Source: Terfezia claveryi
Taxonomy: Eukaryota; Ascomycota; Pezizomycetes; Pezizales; Pezizaceae
DNA length: 61,995 bases
Direction: 5' to 3'
NCBI GenBank assembly: GCA_015179025.1
Contig: WHUX01000274.1
Span: 1 to 61,995 of the forward strand
Shown: positions 1 to 11,012 of the stretch, one piece after another
How the letters are laid out: each line of letters begins with the position of its first letter
Numbering within the stretch: position 1 is the first letter of the stretch
The notes under the pieces: generated by a model
What the model saw: only the letters and a program-made list of their open reading frames with translations
What the model was told of the DNA's origin: nothing
Databases searched by the model: none
Program-made: the position numbers and the translations under genes

Positions 1-1562
1 TAACTAAGGGTCCACTTCCTGGCCTTGGAGATTCGGATTTGGTTTTGGTTTTGTCTCTGCTTTGTGATCTTGTAGTTGCAGCAGACATAATGAGAGCTGG
101 AGGAGGTGGTTGTAGGTAAACCGGAGGCGTAGAATCCGCTGGTAGCGACCTTCCGTTTGTAGGAATAAAGCCTGAAGGAATAGAAGGAGGGTGCGGAAAT
201 CTAGAGGTATGAGGAGCTTGAGGAGTATCGATTGAGTGTGGAATAAAATCTGAGAGAGTAGAGACAAGTGATGGGTTTATAAATACTTGAGAGAGAGCAT
301 CTGCTATCACGTTTTTGTCTCTTTGAGGTGCTGAATTGTACACTGAAATTGGTGTATTATTTGCTGCCATCTAGCTTGTTTCCCAGTTAGGTCATGTTGG
401 AAGAGAAAGTGACTAGTGGTTTGTGATCTGTAAGGATAGTGAATGTACATCCACTAAGCTCGCTTCTAAAGTGCTCTAGTGTGTCCACAATTGCTAGGAG
501 TTCCTTATCGAAAGTAGAATAGTTTTCTTGCGCTGGATTAAACTTTCGAGAGTGGAAACCTGCCGGGATAATTAGTGAGGAAGTGGGTCCTTGTCCTAAC
601 CATGCACCAGTTCCAATTAAACTCGCATCCGTAATGAGATAGATTGGATCAGTTGATTCATAGTTGATTGGTTTGACTGCCGGATCTGCAGATAGGGCTG
701 CTTTCGTTAATCTAAACGAAGTGGTGTGAGTAGGAGTCCAGTCCCATGTTGCAGTAGATCCAGCCATTTCCGTTAGTGGTGCTGCAAGTGCTGCAAGATG
801 AGGAATGACGCTACTGAAGTAATTAACCATGCCTAGATAGGCCTGAAGTTGCGTTCGATTTTGAGGAGTAGGCCAGTCTAGGATTTTAGTAATTGACTTA
901 GGTATAGGAGATATACCTCTTCTAGTAATTACATGTCCTAGACATTGTAAAACGTCTGGAAGAAATTGGGATTTCTCTCTGCTAGCATAGAACTTGTGCT
1001 TCCTAAGTTTCTTTAGAACATTTCAAACATGTTCTAAATGTTCCTTATAGGTTTTGCTAAAAATAAAGATGTCATCAATGTAAACATATACAGAGATTCC
1101 TAATTCTTCTTTAAACAAGTTATTCATAGCGTTCTGGAAAGTAGCCGGTGCGTTGCAGTCTCCTTGTTGTATAACTCGTGTTCTGAATACACCAAATGGT
1201 GTATTAAATGCAGTTCTTGATTCATGTGCTTCTATGACTCGGACCTCATGATAGGCATTGCTGATATTGACTTTAGTCCTGAAGGGGTGTCGTGCCACTG
1301 TATCCCTAATCAACGTTTGACTTGGGATAAGACTTGGTTTCATAATTGTCATAGCATTCTATGCTACTAAATCATGTAGAAATCTTGCTTTGCTAGGGTC
1401 ATCGGTTTTGGGAATCACAAACATGGCACATGCAGATGTGTCATTAGACCTGTAGACACGTCCTGTTTTCTCTTCTTCTCTGAGTTTTTCTAATAGCTGA
1501 GGGAGGAATTTTTCTTTAGGCTTAATTGGTCTTGGTTTCCATACTGCATTTGGATCTTTCAA
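1..1562 (-). pseudogene. pol: reverse transcriptase-RNase H, family Z (partial)
   Basis: This segment copies the element RNA into DNA and removes the RNA strand. RT begins near 1562, with the fingers region ending around the FVIPKTDD segment. The catalytic YIDD lies in the context VYVYIDDIFIFS at about 1065-1095, preceded by the usual FGVF and NAPATFQ motifs. RNase H follows at about 830-390, with LITDAS, FDKELLAI and TDHKPLV motifs carrying the acidic residues. Below about 390 the reading becomes a DALSQ-type end of RNase H, then a Pro/Ser-rich and Lys-rich linker to the window edge. Stops and frame changes near 1355, 1022-830 and 386 break the frame. Integrase should lie just outside the window. 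Confidence 0.85.
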
Positions 1563-2194
1563 ATGATCGTATGGTTCATTCCTTCTCTTAGTGGAGGTAG
1601 GTCTAGTATTTTCGTAGCTGGAAATACGTCAGAGAACTCATCAAAGACATTGTGATGAGGTTGCAGGGTTGTTGCAGCCGAATTAATTTTCTGAGGTGTG
1701 TGTGGGTCTGGGAAGTGAGTAACAAGGGTTTTTGCAGGGGTCGGGAGATTAGTGTTAATCTCCTTTTTTCTAGTATTTTTTGTTACTGGTGTGACTGTCC
1801 ATGGGGCTAGTGTAAATGAGAATGTCCAGGGGGCTGAATAGTAACACTCATATTACCCATGTTGATCACTGCTTTAGTATGTCTTAGAGATGGAGACCCT
1901 AAGATTACATCCCAATCTTTGAGTGCAGCCACATAAAAATTCGTTGCTCTGACCATCCCAACCAGTCACAATTTGCCTTAGTATAATGGCTAATAGATCC
2001 TTTAGATCCTTTCATAGTCATCTGCAAGGTGATCGGTTTTTTTAGTGCCTGCAGGTGGAAATTATGCAAGGTACAGAATTTGCTGCTAATGAGGTCGGCA
2101 CCTGCAGTTTGCTGATCAACTAAAGTCTTTGCAGGTTGGTTGTTGATCTTCGTAGTAACTAGGAGGTGTTCCTTTGCTGCATCAATGACAGGTG
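1563..2194 (-). pseudogene. protease-like region of family Z pol
   Basis: This stretch lies between gag and RT, where the aspartic protease is expected. Around 2060-2150 the minus strand reads an LVDQQTAGADLISSKFC segment. It occupies the place of the retropepsin active site, but has D-Q-Q-T where D-[ST]-G-[AT] is usual. The DLIS..FC part matches the corresponding part of family Y. The rest is interrupted by stops and frameshifts towards the RT start at 1562. Function as a protease cannot be claimed. The identification rests on position and on the motif shared with Y. Confidence 0.55.
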
Positions 2195-4115
2195 TTACTG
2201 ATTTTCCTTTTGTATGTAGAGCAGGAGGTTCTTGGTCTTGAATGAATTGAGCTGCAGAAGTAATCTTATCTGGGTGATTAACTTCTTGATTGCGTGCTCA
2301 ATAGTGCCTGCGGCACTTCGAATTTGTTGCTTCTTGGCTGGACAGTTAGTAGCTTGATGTCCTAACTTCCTACAATAGAAACATCCACCTTTCTTGGCTA
2401 GCTCAACTTTTTCTTCTGGAGTTAGCTTCTTGAATGTCGAGGGTGAGGTTGCAGGCTTGCTGAAAGACTTAGACTTATTGAACGTAGTCTTAGAAGGTCC
2501 AGGATTAAAGCCTGTCTGATGTGTCTGAGATTGTTGACGCACTTTCTGACCATTTTTAGGCTTATGATCTTTTTTTGAGGCTTGGAAGTTGTGCATAACT
2601 GAATCATGCTTACTGCAGAGTTCAATCATCTCGTTCCAATCCATATCTTCATTAATATAAGCCCTAACTTTATGGAGTAAGGAAGAGTCCATAGCTTCAA
2701 CAATTGATGGTAACACTGCCAATCCGTTATCTTAGTAAGAAGGAGTTGCATCTGCTTAATCTTATTTGCAACTTGTTGGATAGGTTTAGTGCGTCCATTC
2801 TGCGTCTGTCTGATAGCTTGGAATTCGTTCCAAAGCTGATCTTTGCTGGTAAAGGAATGCAGAATTTCCGAAATTCTACAAGGAATTGAGCCACTGTGTT
2901 GTTCTTAGTTTTATCGTCTTTTCGGTAAGAACTGTGTAGAACTTTTGCGTCTCCTTCTAAGTGCCAACCGAGCCAAATCATAGCTTCTCTAGAGTCTGGA
3001 TCGAGGTCTCCCACATCTAAAAGATCCTTAGCATCATCTACCCATTGTCAAAGGTAGCTGCTTCTTTCCATTTTCCAGCTCCATTATTCATCTTGAGTTT
3101 AGGAGCTTTAAGTTTGCTGCTTCCAAAGACTGAACTTGATGTAGTATCCACGCTTTGAGATCTTCTAATGCGTCCAATAGGAATTCGATTGTTATTTCCT
3201 TCAGATGATTCAGAGTCTGATCCATCTGAATCATCAGGGTTACCGGATCTAGGAGGAGCTGACAATCTAACCTTAGCTGGAGTTTTGCTAGGTGTTTGTG
3301 GGGCTTAAGAGTAGGTGGAGGAACGTGTTGAGGTTGCTGAGGTGGTGGCATAGTATTAGATGTAGTAGTACTAGCAGGGTTCTGAAATGAGGTTGTCTGA
3401 GTTTTGGTACTAGTGTTTATGCGAGATCTAGGAGGGGCTGAAGGGCTTCTTGGAGGCGGAAAGACTGGAGAACGTGGTTTCGGGTATTGAGAGGAGGAAC
3501 TAGATCTACGAAAAATATCTAAAGGATTCTTAGGTAAAAAGGTTTCACGGAATTCCTTTTTTGCATGAGATAGGAAGCTGGGTGAGTTTCCTTAGTTTTC
3601 TGTAGTGCTGTTGGAATTCCTAAATGATCTGATCTATGTCTTGCTGGTTTTTCTGGCGTGATCGGAAATTGTCCTGGAACATTTTGTTGCTTGAGTTCCT
3701 GAGCTAATTCTGAAGTAGCTTTGATTAATTGAATAAATCCTTCATAATCATTACTAAATGTTTTAGCTCTTGGTTTATACTGGTAATAGAACGCAGACAT
3801 GTTCGTAATCATATTGAATAATTCATTTTGATCTTTAGGTTCAGGCTGAAAGGATTGCTGAGGCTTGATTGGAGTAGGTTGCTGAACAACTACTGCTGGA
3901 CGTTTTCCTTGAGTTGATAGTTTAGGAGTTTCTTCTTCCGTTTGATACTCTTCTAACTCATCATCATCCTGTTCGAGTTCTTCTTCCTCATCTGCCTTAG
4001 ATGATTGTCTAGATGTGGTTCTAGAACTAGGATTCTGTTTGAGAGGACTAAATTCAGGGTCATGGCCTGAAAGTCTGCTAGAGGTTCTAAGAACTGAGTG
4101 TTGTTCTGACGCCAT
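2195..4115 (-). pseudogene. gag, family Z
   Basis: Gag forms the virus-like particle and packages the element RNA. The start is taken at 4115 (MASEQHSVL). The N-terminal part is Ser/Glu/Asp-rich with an acidic run (about residues 43-60), then a helical capsid-like region. Middle portions are readable at 3351-3038 and 3014-2727, the latter carrying the DLDPDSREAMIWLGWHLEGD segment typical of a capsid core. The C-terminal part (2722-2195) is Lys/Gln/Ser-rich with one CCHC knuckle, CFYCRKLGHQATNC, at about 2380-2340, for RNA binding. At least four frame changes separate these pieces. The leader between the LTR and gag is only about 300 bp and has no antisense ORF, unlike family Y. Confidence 0.8.
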
Positions 4116-4412
4116 TGGGGCTTGCTTAATTTCGTTTGCAAGGCTTTTACTGAGATTCTGAGACCGTGTGGTTGCTAAAGAGGCTAGTACTGAATAACTA
4201 GTGCTGATAGGAATATGATAGCGTTTTTCTGGAATAACAAGGGAGAACAGTGACTGACTGATTCACAGGCCTTGTTGAGCTCAGGTTCTGGAGTAGCTGG
4301 AGTAGCTAAAAATTGTCTACAGTGTTTAGACAAGGTTCAAGAGGAACTAGGGGTGATCAAGCCCTAGAAAAGAAGAGGAAAATTTTTAAAGCTGGTTTGC
4401 AGGTAAAAAAAA
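4116..4412 (-). other. 5' leader of element Z
   Basis: Untranslated leader between the 5' LTR and the gag start. Directly after the LTR (element direction) comes a run of T followed by ACCTGCAAACC. Family Y also begins its leader with a T run followed by AACCTAAG. Neither starts with TGG, the usual complement of a tRNA 3' end, so the primer-binding site is not clear. No ORF is seen here. Confidence 0.5.
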
Positions 4413-5150
4413 TGTAAGTGTGGGCCAAGTTAGTAGAGGTGTTCCTGAGATGAACACGGCTCTACCAACGTGGTTGGACAGCTAAGCACACTGTCTAGGT
4501 CCTATACAGGAGTCCCAAAGAGCGGCTGGCTATTGGTGTATTTGGGGGGGTGTTCGGGAGAGTCACGGAGATCTGGAGAAAGAATATTACCGGTGTAGCT
4601 TGTATATTCTGATGTTGCTTGACTAGATGGTACTGAAAGAGATCCTGTCCTATCTAGAGGCCGCGGAAATAAGGTCTTTAATAGACACTAGATTTCTGAG
4701 GCTATGAGTCTAAACGAACTCATGTAAGGACAATCATCAAGACTCATTATGATACCTGATCATAATGGATACAAGATGGCTTATTCTAGATATGTTCTGT
4801 ATCATAGATGACGCCAGAGAAAGTAATAGAAACGAGGCTGACAATAGAATAGAGAATAAGACATGACATCAGTTGCCGAACAAGATAGGCAACTGAAACA
4901 GGAGAAAGTGGTTAGCTTGCTGACCACATAAAACATGTCAGAAATGAGTCAGTGATAAAGGAAAGAGATAACGTGCTAAAGAAAGACAACACTAATACAT
5001 AAGTAATCCATATACTAATCCAACTAAGGGAAATACCTAAACAAGTAAAATGCGTCCTAAACATTTAGATAAAGAAAATCCTAAAAATAGCCAAAGAGAT
5101 TCCAACGTTCAAACAAGACTTATAGTAAGGAGAAACAAGTATTCCTTACA
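4413..5150 (-). repeat. 5' LTR of element Z (738 bp)
   Basis: The block begins TGTAAGTG at 4413 and ends TTCCTTACA at 5150, giving the TG...CA ends and TGTAA/TTACA terminal inverted repeat seen in family Y LTRs. It sits directly upstream of gag in element orientation. On its far side it abuts an X-family LTR fragment, so Z appears to have inserted into, or recombined next to, that LTR. The partner 3' LTR is outside the window, so the boundaries rest on terminal motifs and context only. Confidence 0.7.
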
Positions 5151-5353
5151 CAATGACAGTATGAGGGACAGGCTCTATATATACCTACCTCGGTCAGAGC
5201 AATGGGGGAAATAAGCTTCCCTATCTCAGAAGCCAAGCAAGGTAATAATAACAATAACCCATCACCTGCGATCGCAGGTGATAACAAAAACAACAATGGC
5301 AATGACCCATCACCTACGATCGCAGGTGATAACAACTGAATACACGGTTGTTA
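5151..5353 (-). repeat. X-family LTR fragment
   Basis: About 200 bp matching the end of the X LTR seen at 56637-57291 (same GACAGGCTCTATATATAC and AATAAGCTTCCCTATCTC segments). It ends at GGTTGTTACA. It contains two copies of the LTR palindrome: a perfect 22-mer at 5261-5282 and a one-base variant at 5309-5330, 48 bp apart. The remaining two thirds of the LTR and the X body are missing. Z interrupts it on the left and AT-rich DNA follows on the right. Confidence 0.8.
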
Positions 5354-5784
5354 CACTATCCCACTACCTATTTTATCCACTTTAATATAGCTAATCTTAT
5401 ATAATCTACTAATGCGAATTTAGAATAGGAGTATTAAAAGAGATTATTGGTATTATATTAGTTAAACCCTAGTCTGCTACATACTATACAACATGTTTTA
5501 GTATATAAGAGATAATGAAAGATAATTGTTATAGGAAAAGTATGTTTTAGAAGAAAAAGGTGATGGTAGATGACATCACTTGACAGGGGTTGGGAAAGCA
5601 AATATAGCTGAAAGAACAACTAAATATTATGAAAGAAAATATTAAGAGATCATATTATTAAACTAGAATGATATATATAGAATATAGCCTTCAAAATACC
5701 TCCTTATTAAATACCAAACTTTTGATTAAGGATCATTATTAAAGGATCAAAGGTTTTGGCTTATATATTAGCTTGAAATTAGAT
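5354..5784. other. AT-rich spacer
   Basis: AT-rich intergenic DNA between the X LTR scrap and the coding relic. No ORF, repeat unit or RNA gene can be supported. It may be decayed repeat DNA, since the sequence is rich in TpA. Confidence 0.5.
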
Positions 5785-6700
5785 AATATTTGTAGCCACA
5801 TTAGCTTGAATCTGTGCAATTCTCTCATTGGATTCCATTTACTTTTCTGCTATCTTAAGCTGCTCTTTATTTAACTCTTGTTAGAATTCCCTCTCACTTT
5901 TGATCTTCAGCTCTTCTAACTTACCCTTATCTCCCGTAATAGCTTGAAGGGTACCATTTTAATCTTGTATATCTCTTTTAGGTAGGGGGTACATAGGGTT
6001 TGCTAGTATCTTATAGCTAAGAACTACTGAAGATGATTCTGGTTTTAAGTCTGAAATAGTTTGGATTTATGACTTGTACTTAGTAGGTTTTTAGGAGCTT
6101 CGCTTAGCTGACTTTCCTAAGCTTGCTAAAGTAGAAATTTTAGGTAGTTGGCTCGGCTAGAATATTGATACTCAATTGATCTCAGCCTCTAAAGTACTTT
6201 GAGGGGGCGTTTAACTCTATAGAAGTAGGGTAGCAGCTGTCAATGCCTCATATTCACCGAGATCTTTAGTGCCAAAACTCTTAAGTTCTTATATTAACTT
6301 TTTTATATCTTCTAGAACTACAGGAGTGCTATTAGAGTATATCTCTTATATCTTATCCAAATAATAGAAAAATATACACTTCTTCTCCAAAAAGCTCTAT
6401 TAATTATTACTATAATCTTTTGACTTTAAACTCCAGCTAGATTGATTATAAACTTTCTTTACTTAAACTATATAGCTTTTATATTTGAGATTTTATCTCA
6501 AATATGATTGAATATAATGTTCTTATTATCTATAAAAACCTCCTCTTTGATATCTTTATACTATTTCTTTTATAGACCTCGTAATACCTTTTAGTTTTCC
6601 TCTAACCAACTAATAAACTTCTCTACCTCTTCTTTTAACTATGCCTTATAAGTCTTCTCCTTTAGGTTGGGGTTGCTTATTATTGGAGTTAGTAATAAAA
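5785..6700 (-). pseudogene. mutated coding relic, family unknown
   Basis: Read on the minus strand, about 6480-5785 gives one long frame interrupted by stops but otherwise protein-like. Examples are STPVVLEDIKKLI, FGTKDLGEYEALTAATLLL and a Lys/Glu/Gln-rich, coiled-coil-like C-terminal part ending near ANVATNI. Most interrupting codons are TAA, TAG or TGA at places where CAA, CAG or TGG would fit, the pattern left by C-to-T mutation. A second piece at about 6700-6520 in another frame reads KEEVEKFISWLEEN. I do not recognise the family. It could be an old host gene or an accessory protein of a transposon. There is no LTR or terminal repeat directly around it. Confidence 0.45.
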
Positions 6701-7340
6701 TTTTAGGTAGGGTTGTAGGTATTTCACAAGTAGGGTTGTGAGTATTTTATGAGTAGGATTGTAAGTATTTTATAGATAGAGTTAAGTTGGCTAAAGATTT
6801 ATAACTTTGTTAGTAAAATACAGATACAAAACTTACATGCTAGAATTTAGCTATTGATTTTAGTACATAATTGAATACATTATATAGACTTATATTGTAA
6901 ACTTAGTATTGAACTTTATTGACTAGAAATTCAGTCCTATGTAGCTAATATACTAGATTTTTTAGTTTTATATATGCATTTATATATGAATTGAATTTTG
7001 AGTACCCTTAGTAAGTATTAACTAAATTAGTAAGTATTAAGATTATGATTAATAATAATATTAATAACTTTTTTTCAAATTTAGATAATTAAATATAGTA
7101 CTTTAATTTAATTTAGAGTCTAGTTAATTTTATATATTAATAATAAAAAATTTTCTTATTTAACTACTACTACTAGAAATTTTTAGCTATAATAGTATTT
7201 GTTAGCCTATCCTGTTCTTTAATAGACGCAAGAAAGTAGTATGTTTTATACCTATAGTATTCTAAAAGTTGTTCTAGTTTAATTTGTTGATATTCCTGCA
7301 TAAGTAGTCTTGGCAATTTATAGTCTTCGCCAAGGGGCCG
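6701..7340. other. AT-rich spacer upstream of the host gene
   Basis: Very AT-rich DNA with short direct copies such as the GTAGGTATTTCACAAGTAGGGTTG-like units near 6710-6780. No supportable ORF. Base composition changes sharply to GC-richer sequence at about 7330, just before the host gene, which probably marks the start of its promoter. Confidence 0.5.
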
Positions 7341-7438
7341 GCGACGCGCCTGGCTGAAGCTGCAGTTCCCTCCGCCTATGAACCTTAACATCCTTCTCTG
7401 TCTTCGTTGACTGCTTCCATCCCTTGTCCTGCGCAGCC
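7341..7438 (+). promoter_or_regulatory. probable promoter/5' UTR of the ICln-like gene
   Basis: A GC-rich stretch (GGGGCCGGCGACGCGCC) followed by a pyrimidine-rich leader runs directly into the start codon at 7439. No TATA box is evident. The assignment is from position and composition only. Confidence 0.35.
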
Positions 7439-8514
7439 ATGTTTCTTCTGGAAGTCTTGCCTCACCCGGTCGACCTCAGCAAGTATACAAGCCTGGCAGA
7501 GCATCAATCCCGTACGCCCTCCTCCTTCTACGATGCTCCCCCAATTCTACATTTACACGCGGAGAACTGCAAAGTTCAAATAACAAATGACCTGCTTGCT
7601 GTTGAAGGGCCTTTACAGGCAGTCTTTGGTCCACCTCCCCCTCACATACTCGATTCGCCGCCAAAGGTTCCTGTCCAAATCAACTTCGAAGGCGTGCATG
7701 TGATAGCTGCGTCAGAGTATGTCCTACCGTACTCTAACTAAAAACACGTTAAATTGACTGTCAGCGTTGTAGTGCCTTCCTTTTTTCCTCTCCAATAGGC
7801 CACCAGACTCTCGCGATACCCTACCCTCTGATCACTCTCCACGCTATCCAGCACTCACCATCTCTCTCCTCGCCTACTTCGAAGCTTTTCAGTATTTACC
7901 TGCAAATATCTCCCGCACCCTCGTCTGAGGATGACGATCCCTTAGAACTTATCATTACTCCCCATCTCTCAATTCACAAATCATCCACAACACAAATCTC
8001 CAACAGATCCGACGCAATGGCAATGGATACCACCTTCAGTTCCAAAACTAACCACAGCCAAGAATCTCTGACAAAAGCGATGTTCGACGCTCTTACCCGC
8101 TGCGCGGATCTCCACCCCACTAACAGCTCTGGAGCGATGGGCTTCTTCGATGATGAGGATGACGAGGAAGATGATGGTACAGACGAAGAGCAAGAGGATG
8201 CTATTGCATTCGAAGGACCAGTGGGGTACGGCGACGAGATGGATGTGGACAATGCATTCACCAGAATCAAGAAAAGGTCGAGCAAGGGAATAGGTAGCAC
8301 TGGTATTCCTGGGGATGGAGGATGGATGACAAGCGAGAATGTCCATCTCTTGGAGAAAGTGAAGGTTGAGGGGGGCTTAGGGCCCGGCGCCGGCAGTGTC
8401 AGGCCAAGAGACGACGGCAATGAGGAGGAGGATGATTCTGGACCAGAAAACAGAGATGGACATCTAAACGGGGGAAAGGAAGGGACTGAGGCCAAGTGGA
8501 GGAGGATAGGCTAG
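7439..8514 (+). CDS. ICln/Lot5-like VOLDACS-domain protein (two exons)
   Basis: Predicted 339 aa from exons 7439-7716 and 7773-8514. The 56-nt intron has a GTATGT donor and TTGTAG acceptor. This acceptor keeps the frame and yields conserved sequence on both sides, whereas the pyrimidine-preceded TAG at 7798 would break the frame. The first ATG in frame is at 7439. Residues 1-60 carry LPHPVDLSKYTSLAEHQ and the SSFYDAPP motif of ICln proteins. Residues 106-119 carry the hallmark LAIPYPLITLHAIQ, followed by IYLQIS. Acidic runs lie at about 142-148 and 219-235, and the C-terminus is charged and disordered. Known relatives (ICln, yeast Lot5, fission yeast Saf5) act as chaperones for Sm proteins in snRNP assembly, with PRMT5. 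That role here is inferred. This is the only intact-looking host gene in the window. Confidence 0.85.
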
Positions 8515-8989
8515 AAGGATGGCTTTTATGACGTTACTTCACAGACATTGACCCACACACATATATACACAGGCATAAGCTACTTATCGACAGCAAAATG
8601 GCGTAATTAAATGGTGCGGGGCTTCAGGCATGGGGTATTGGAGAAAAGGGCTCGGAGTTTGGTTTTGAATATATTCAAAATATGAAATATTGCACGCACC
8701 TGGTATTGCTGCCTGTTGGAGAATCACGTGAGTCATGGGTGTACCAGTGGTGGTCAATTAAAAACCCGGGTAAAAAGAACCCTGGTTATGCAACATCTTT
8801 GAATTGACTTGGCACCTTGGCCATCACGCTGATTGGCCAGTGTCAGTACCCAACCATCGCTCAGCCAAATACCTACTGGACAGCGAAAGCCCTACGGAAT
8901 AGCGAAATAGCGATGCCCCCTAATGTCAAAAAATTAGCTGTTCCATCATCTTAACAACACTGGCTAATAATACACTCCGTTGAGTAGAT
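8515..8989. other. intergenic region downstream of the ICln-like gene
   Basis: Balanced-composition DNA that should include the 3' UTR and terminator of the upstream gene. No clear ORF, repeat or RNA gene. The segment CACGCTGATTGGCCAGTGTCAG near 8826-8848 contains CCAAT-type (ATTGG) boxes, and may be a promoter remnant of a lost neighbour, but that is speculative. Confidence 0.4.
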
Positions 8990-10409
8990 CGAGGCATCTT
9001 GTAGTGGTATATAGTTGTGATTTCGAGAGCTGACTAAAGATAAGTTACCGAGAATTCTACTACAACTTTATTTTAGAGGGGTCAATTGAAAATTTGCGGT
9101 TACACTCTATTAACGTTAGTTTGTTATATCAAGGTATTGCATAACCTGGGGTATTATTATTGAAAAGTATATAAGCTAATCTAGCATATAATTTTGAAGT
9201 AATATATTATTTATATATATACTAATATTATAGTAAGATATTATTTATAGAACCTTATATTATTTTAGTATATACCTACTTTTTAATAATATTGCTTGTG
9301 ATAGTAATACTATTTGCTTTATTATTTTAAATATAGAGAGATTTTTTATTACTTTTTGAAAAAGTATAATCTTAACAAAATCTAATATACTTAAATATAT
9401 TTATATGCTTACATATACTTAAAAATACTAATATATTTATATATATTATATCTATATACTTATTTAAATATTTATACCATTTCATAATTATATATATATA
9501 TATTAGATAAAGTATACTTTTATTAGCTATTTATTTATATATTTATAATTAGTATTACTATATAAAACTTCTTATTCTAAAAGATTATAAGTCTATGATA
9601 GATATATTAATAGATATTTACCTTAATTAACTAATATAATATTAATTAAATTAGATAGTATTAATTTATAAAATAGCTATAATACTAGTAATTATAATAA
9701 CTACTATAATTTTTCAATTAATATAATATTTATATTATCTAAAAACTTATATTTTATTAAGGTAAAATTTAGTAATATTAAATACTTAAAAAAATAATAT
9801 AATAAAACTAGTTTTTTTATTTATTAAAATAATAAATATTTATAATATTATTATAGATAGTTTAGTTATTTTATTTAATACTTTTACTAAAAACTATTAT
9901 AATATTAAATATTATTAAATTATACTTTTCTTATTTTAATTTAAGTTATTAATAAACTAATTCTAAAGAAGGTTTTTAAATAAATATTATCTTATAATAT
10001 TTGAAAAAGTATTTAAAAAAGATATTTTATGAAGATATAATATTTTAATTTATTTATTTAGTAAGTATCTTATATTTTGTTTTTAATAACTTAAAAAAAA
10101 TTTAATTCTTAGTAAAATTCTTATATAAATTTAATAACTAATAAGTTAAATATTAGAGTTATTTTTTAAGATAAAAAAATTTAAATAAATATGTAAAAAG
10201 TTTTTTAAATAATATTTTATAAAGTAAAACTTTTTTGAAACTATTTTAAGATATATTTATTCAAATTCTATAAATAATTTCTTTATTTAATTTAACTTAA
10301 TCTAGTATATAAAATATATTACTAGATACTAAGTCTAGCTACTAATAATTAGTTTATATAATTAGAAGGTAGAAATACTATACTAATAATAAGTAATAAT
10401 TACTATAAT
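8990..10409. other. extremely AT-rich tract, RIP-like
   Basis: Over about 1.4 kb the sequence is almost entirely A and T, full of TATA and TTAATA strings, with no ORF of note. It ends exactly where an X-family LTR begins at 10410. Such tracts in ascomycetes are usually ancient repeats destroyed by RIP. No parent element can be recognised. Confidence 0.6.
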
Positions 10410-11012
10410 TGTTATAACTATGTATTCAGTTGTCTTTATTATCACTTGCGATAGTAGATGATAGGTTATGGTCATTGTTGTCTTTAGCATAACCTGTAAT
10501 CGCAGGTAATAGGTTATTATTATCAAGCTGGGCTTCCGAGATAGAGATCTCGGGAAGCTTATTTCTTCCGTTGCTCTGGCGGCTCATATATATAAAGTCT
10601 TTTGCCTGTATACTCTCATTGGATTCCTATCCAATGTCTTGTATATCCAATATAGGACCTTGCTTCTCCCAGTACTTGTGCACCTCTCTTGTGTACATCC
10701 TTGTCTCGTACAAACAACTCTATAGCACAGCTCTTCCACGTATCTCTTGTCCTTGCCACTTGCCTCCAGTCCTTACCCTATCCCAGTATTCCTCTAATCA
10801 TATACGTAGTATTCCTACATATGTATTGCTCTAGTCACTACCTTCTGAACATCCTGCCCCTAGTGATATCATCTGTGATATCTATGACAGGTGTCTATAA
10901 CAAGCCTAGTTTTCCTAGTCATATACGTAGTGCTCCTACGTGTGTCTTACCTCATTCCTGTCCTCGCCCCAGCATACCCCTTAGTTGCCTTGTCCCCAGG
11001 GCAGTCGTTACA
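10410..11012 (+). repeat. 5' LTR of X copy 2
   Basis: Begins TGTTATAACTATG and ends CAGTCGTTACA, the reverse complement of the X LTR seen at 23022-23595 and 56637-57291. The LTR palindromes are decayed here (10445-10520). A TATATATAAAG box lies near 10589-10599. The gag of the same element follows 3' of it. The left flank is the AT-rich tract. Confidence 0.85.

Larger units (their letters stand above)
1..5150 (-). mobile_element. Ty3/gypsy retrotransposon, family Z, 5' part
   Basis: This is a minus-strand LTR retrotransposon whose 5' LTR lies at 4413-5150 and whose body runs off the left edge of the window. Order in the element's own direction is LTR, leader, gag with a CCHC knuckle, protease-like region, reverse transcriptase, RNase H and a proline-rich linker. 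Integrase and the 3' LTR are outside the window. RT preceding RNase H, with any integrase later, is consistent with Ty3/gypsy rather than copia. The frames are broken in several places. Its layout resembles family Y (12304-21971), with a similar non-canonical protease and a linker after RNase H, so Z and Y are probably sister lineages. Confidence 0.85.

Noticed and set aside
7717..7798. Longer intron in the ICln-like gene ending at the TAG at 7798
   Set aside because: It would break the frame before the conserved PYPLITLHAIQ motif, whereas the acceptor at 7772 keeps the frame.
7974..8495. Serine/proline-rich ORF antisense to the ICln-like gene
   Set aside because: A shadow of the acidic sense exon (Asp/Glu codons read as Ser/Leu/Pro). 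The sense frame has family motifs.
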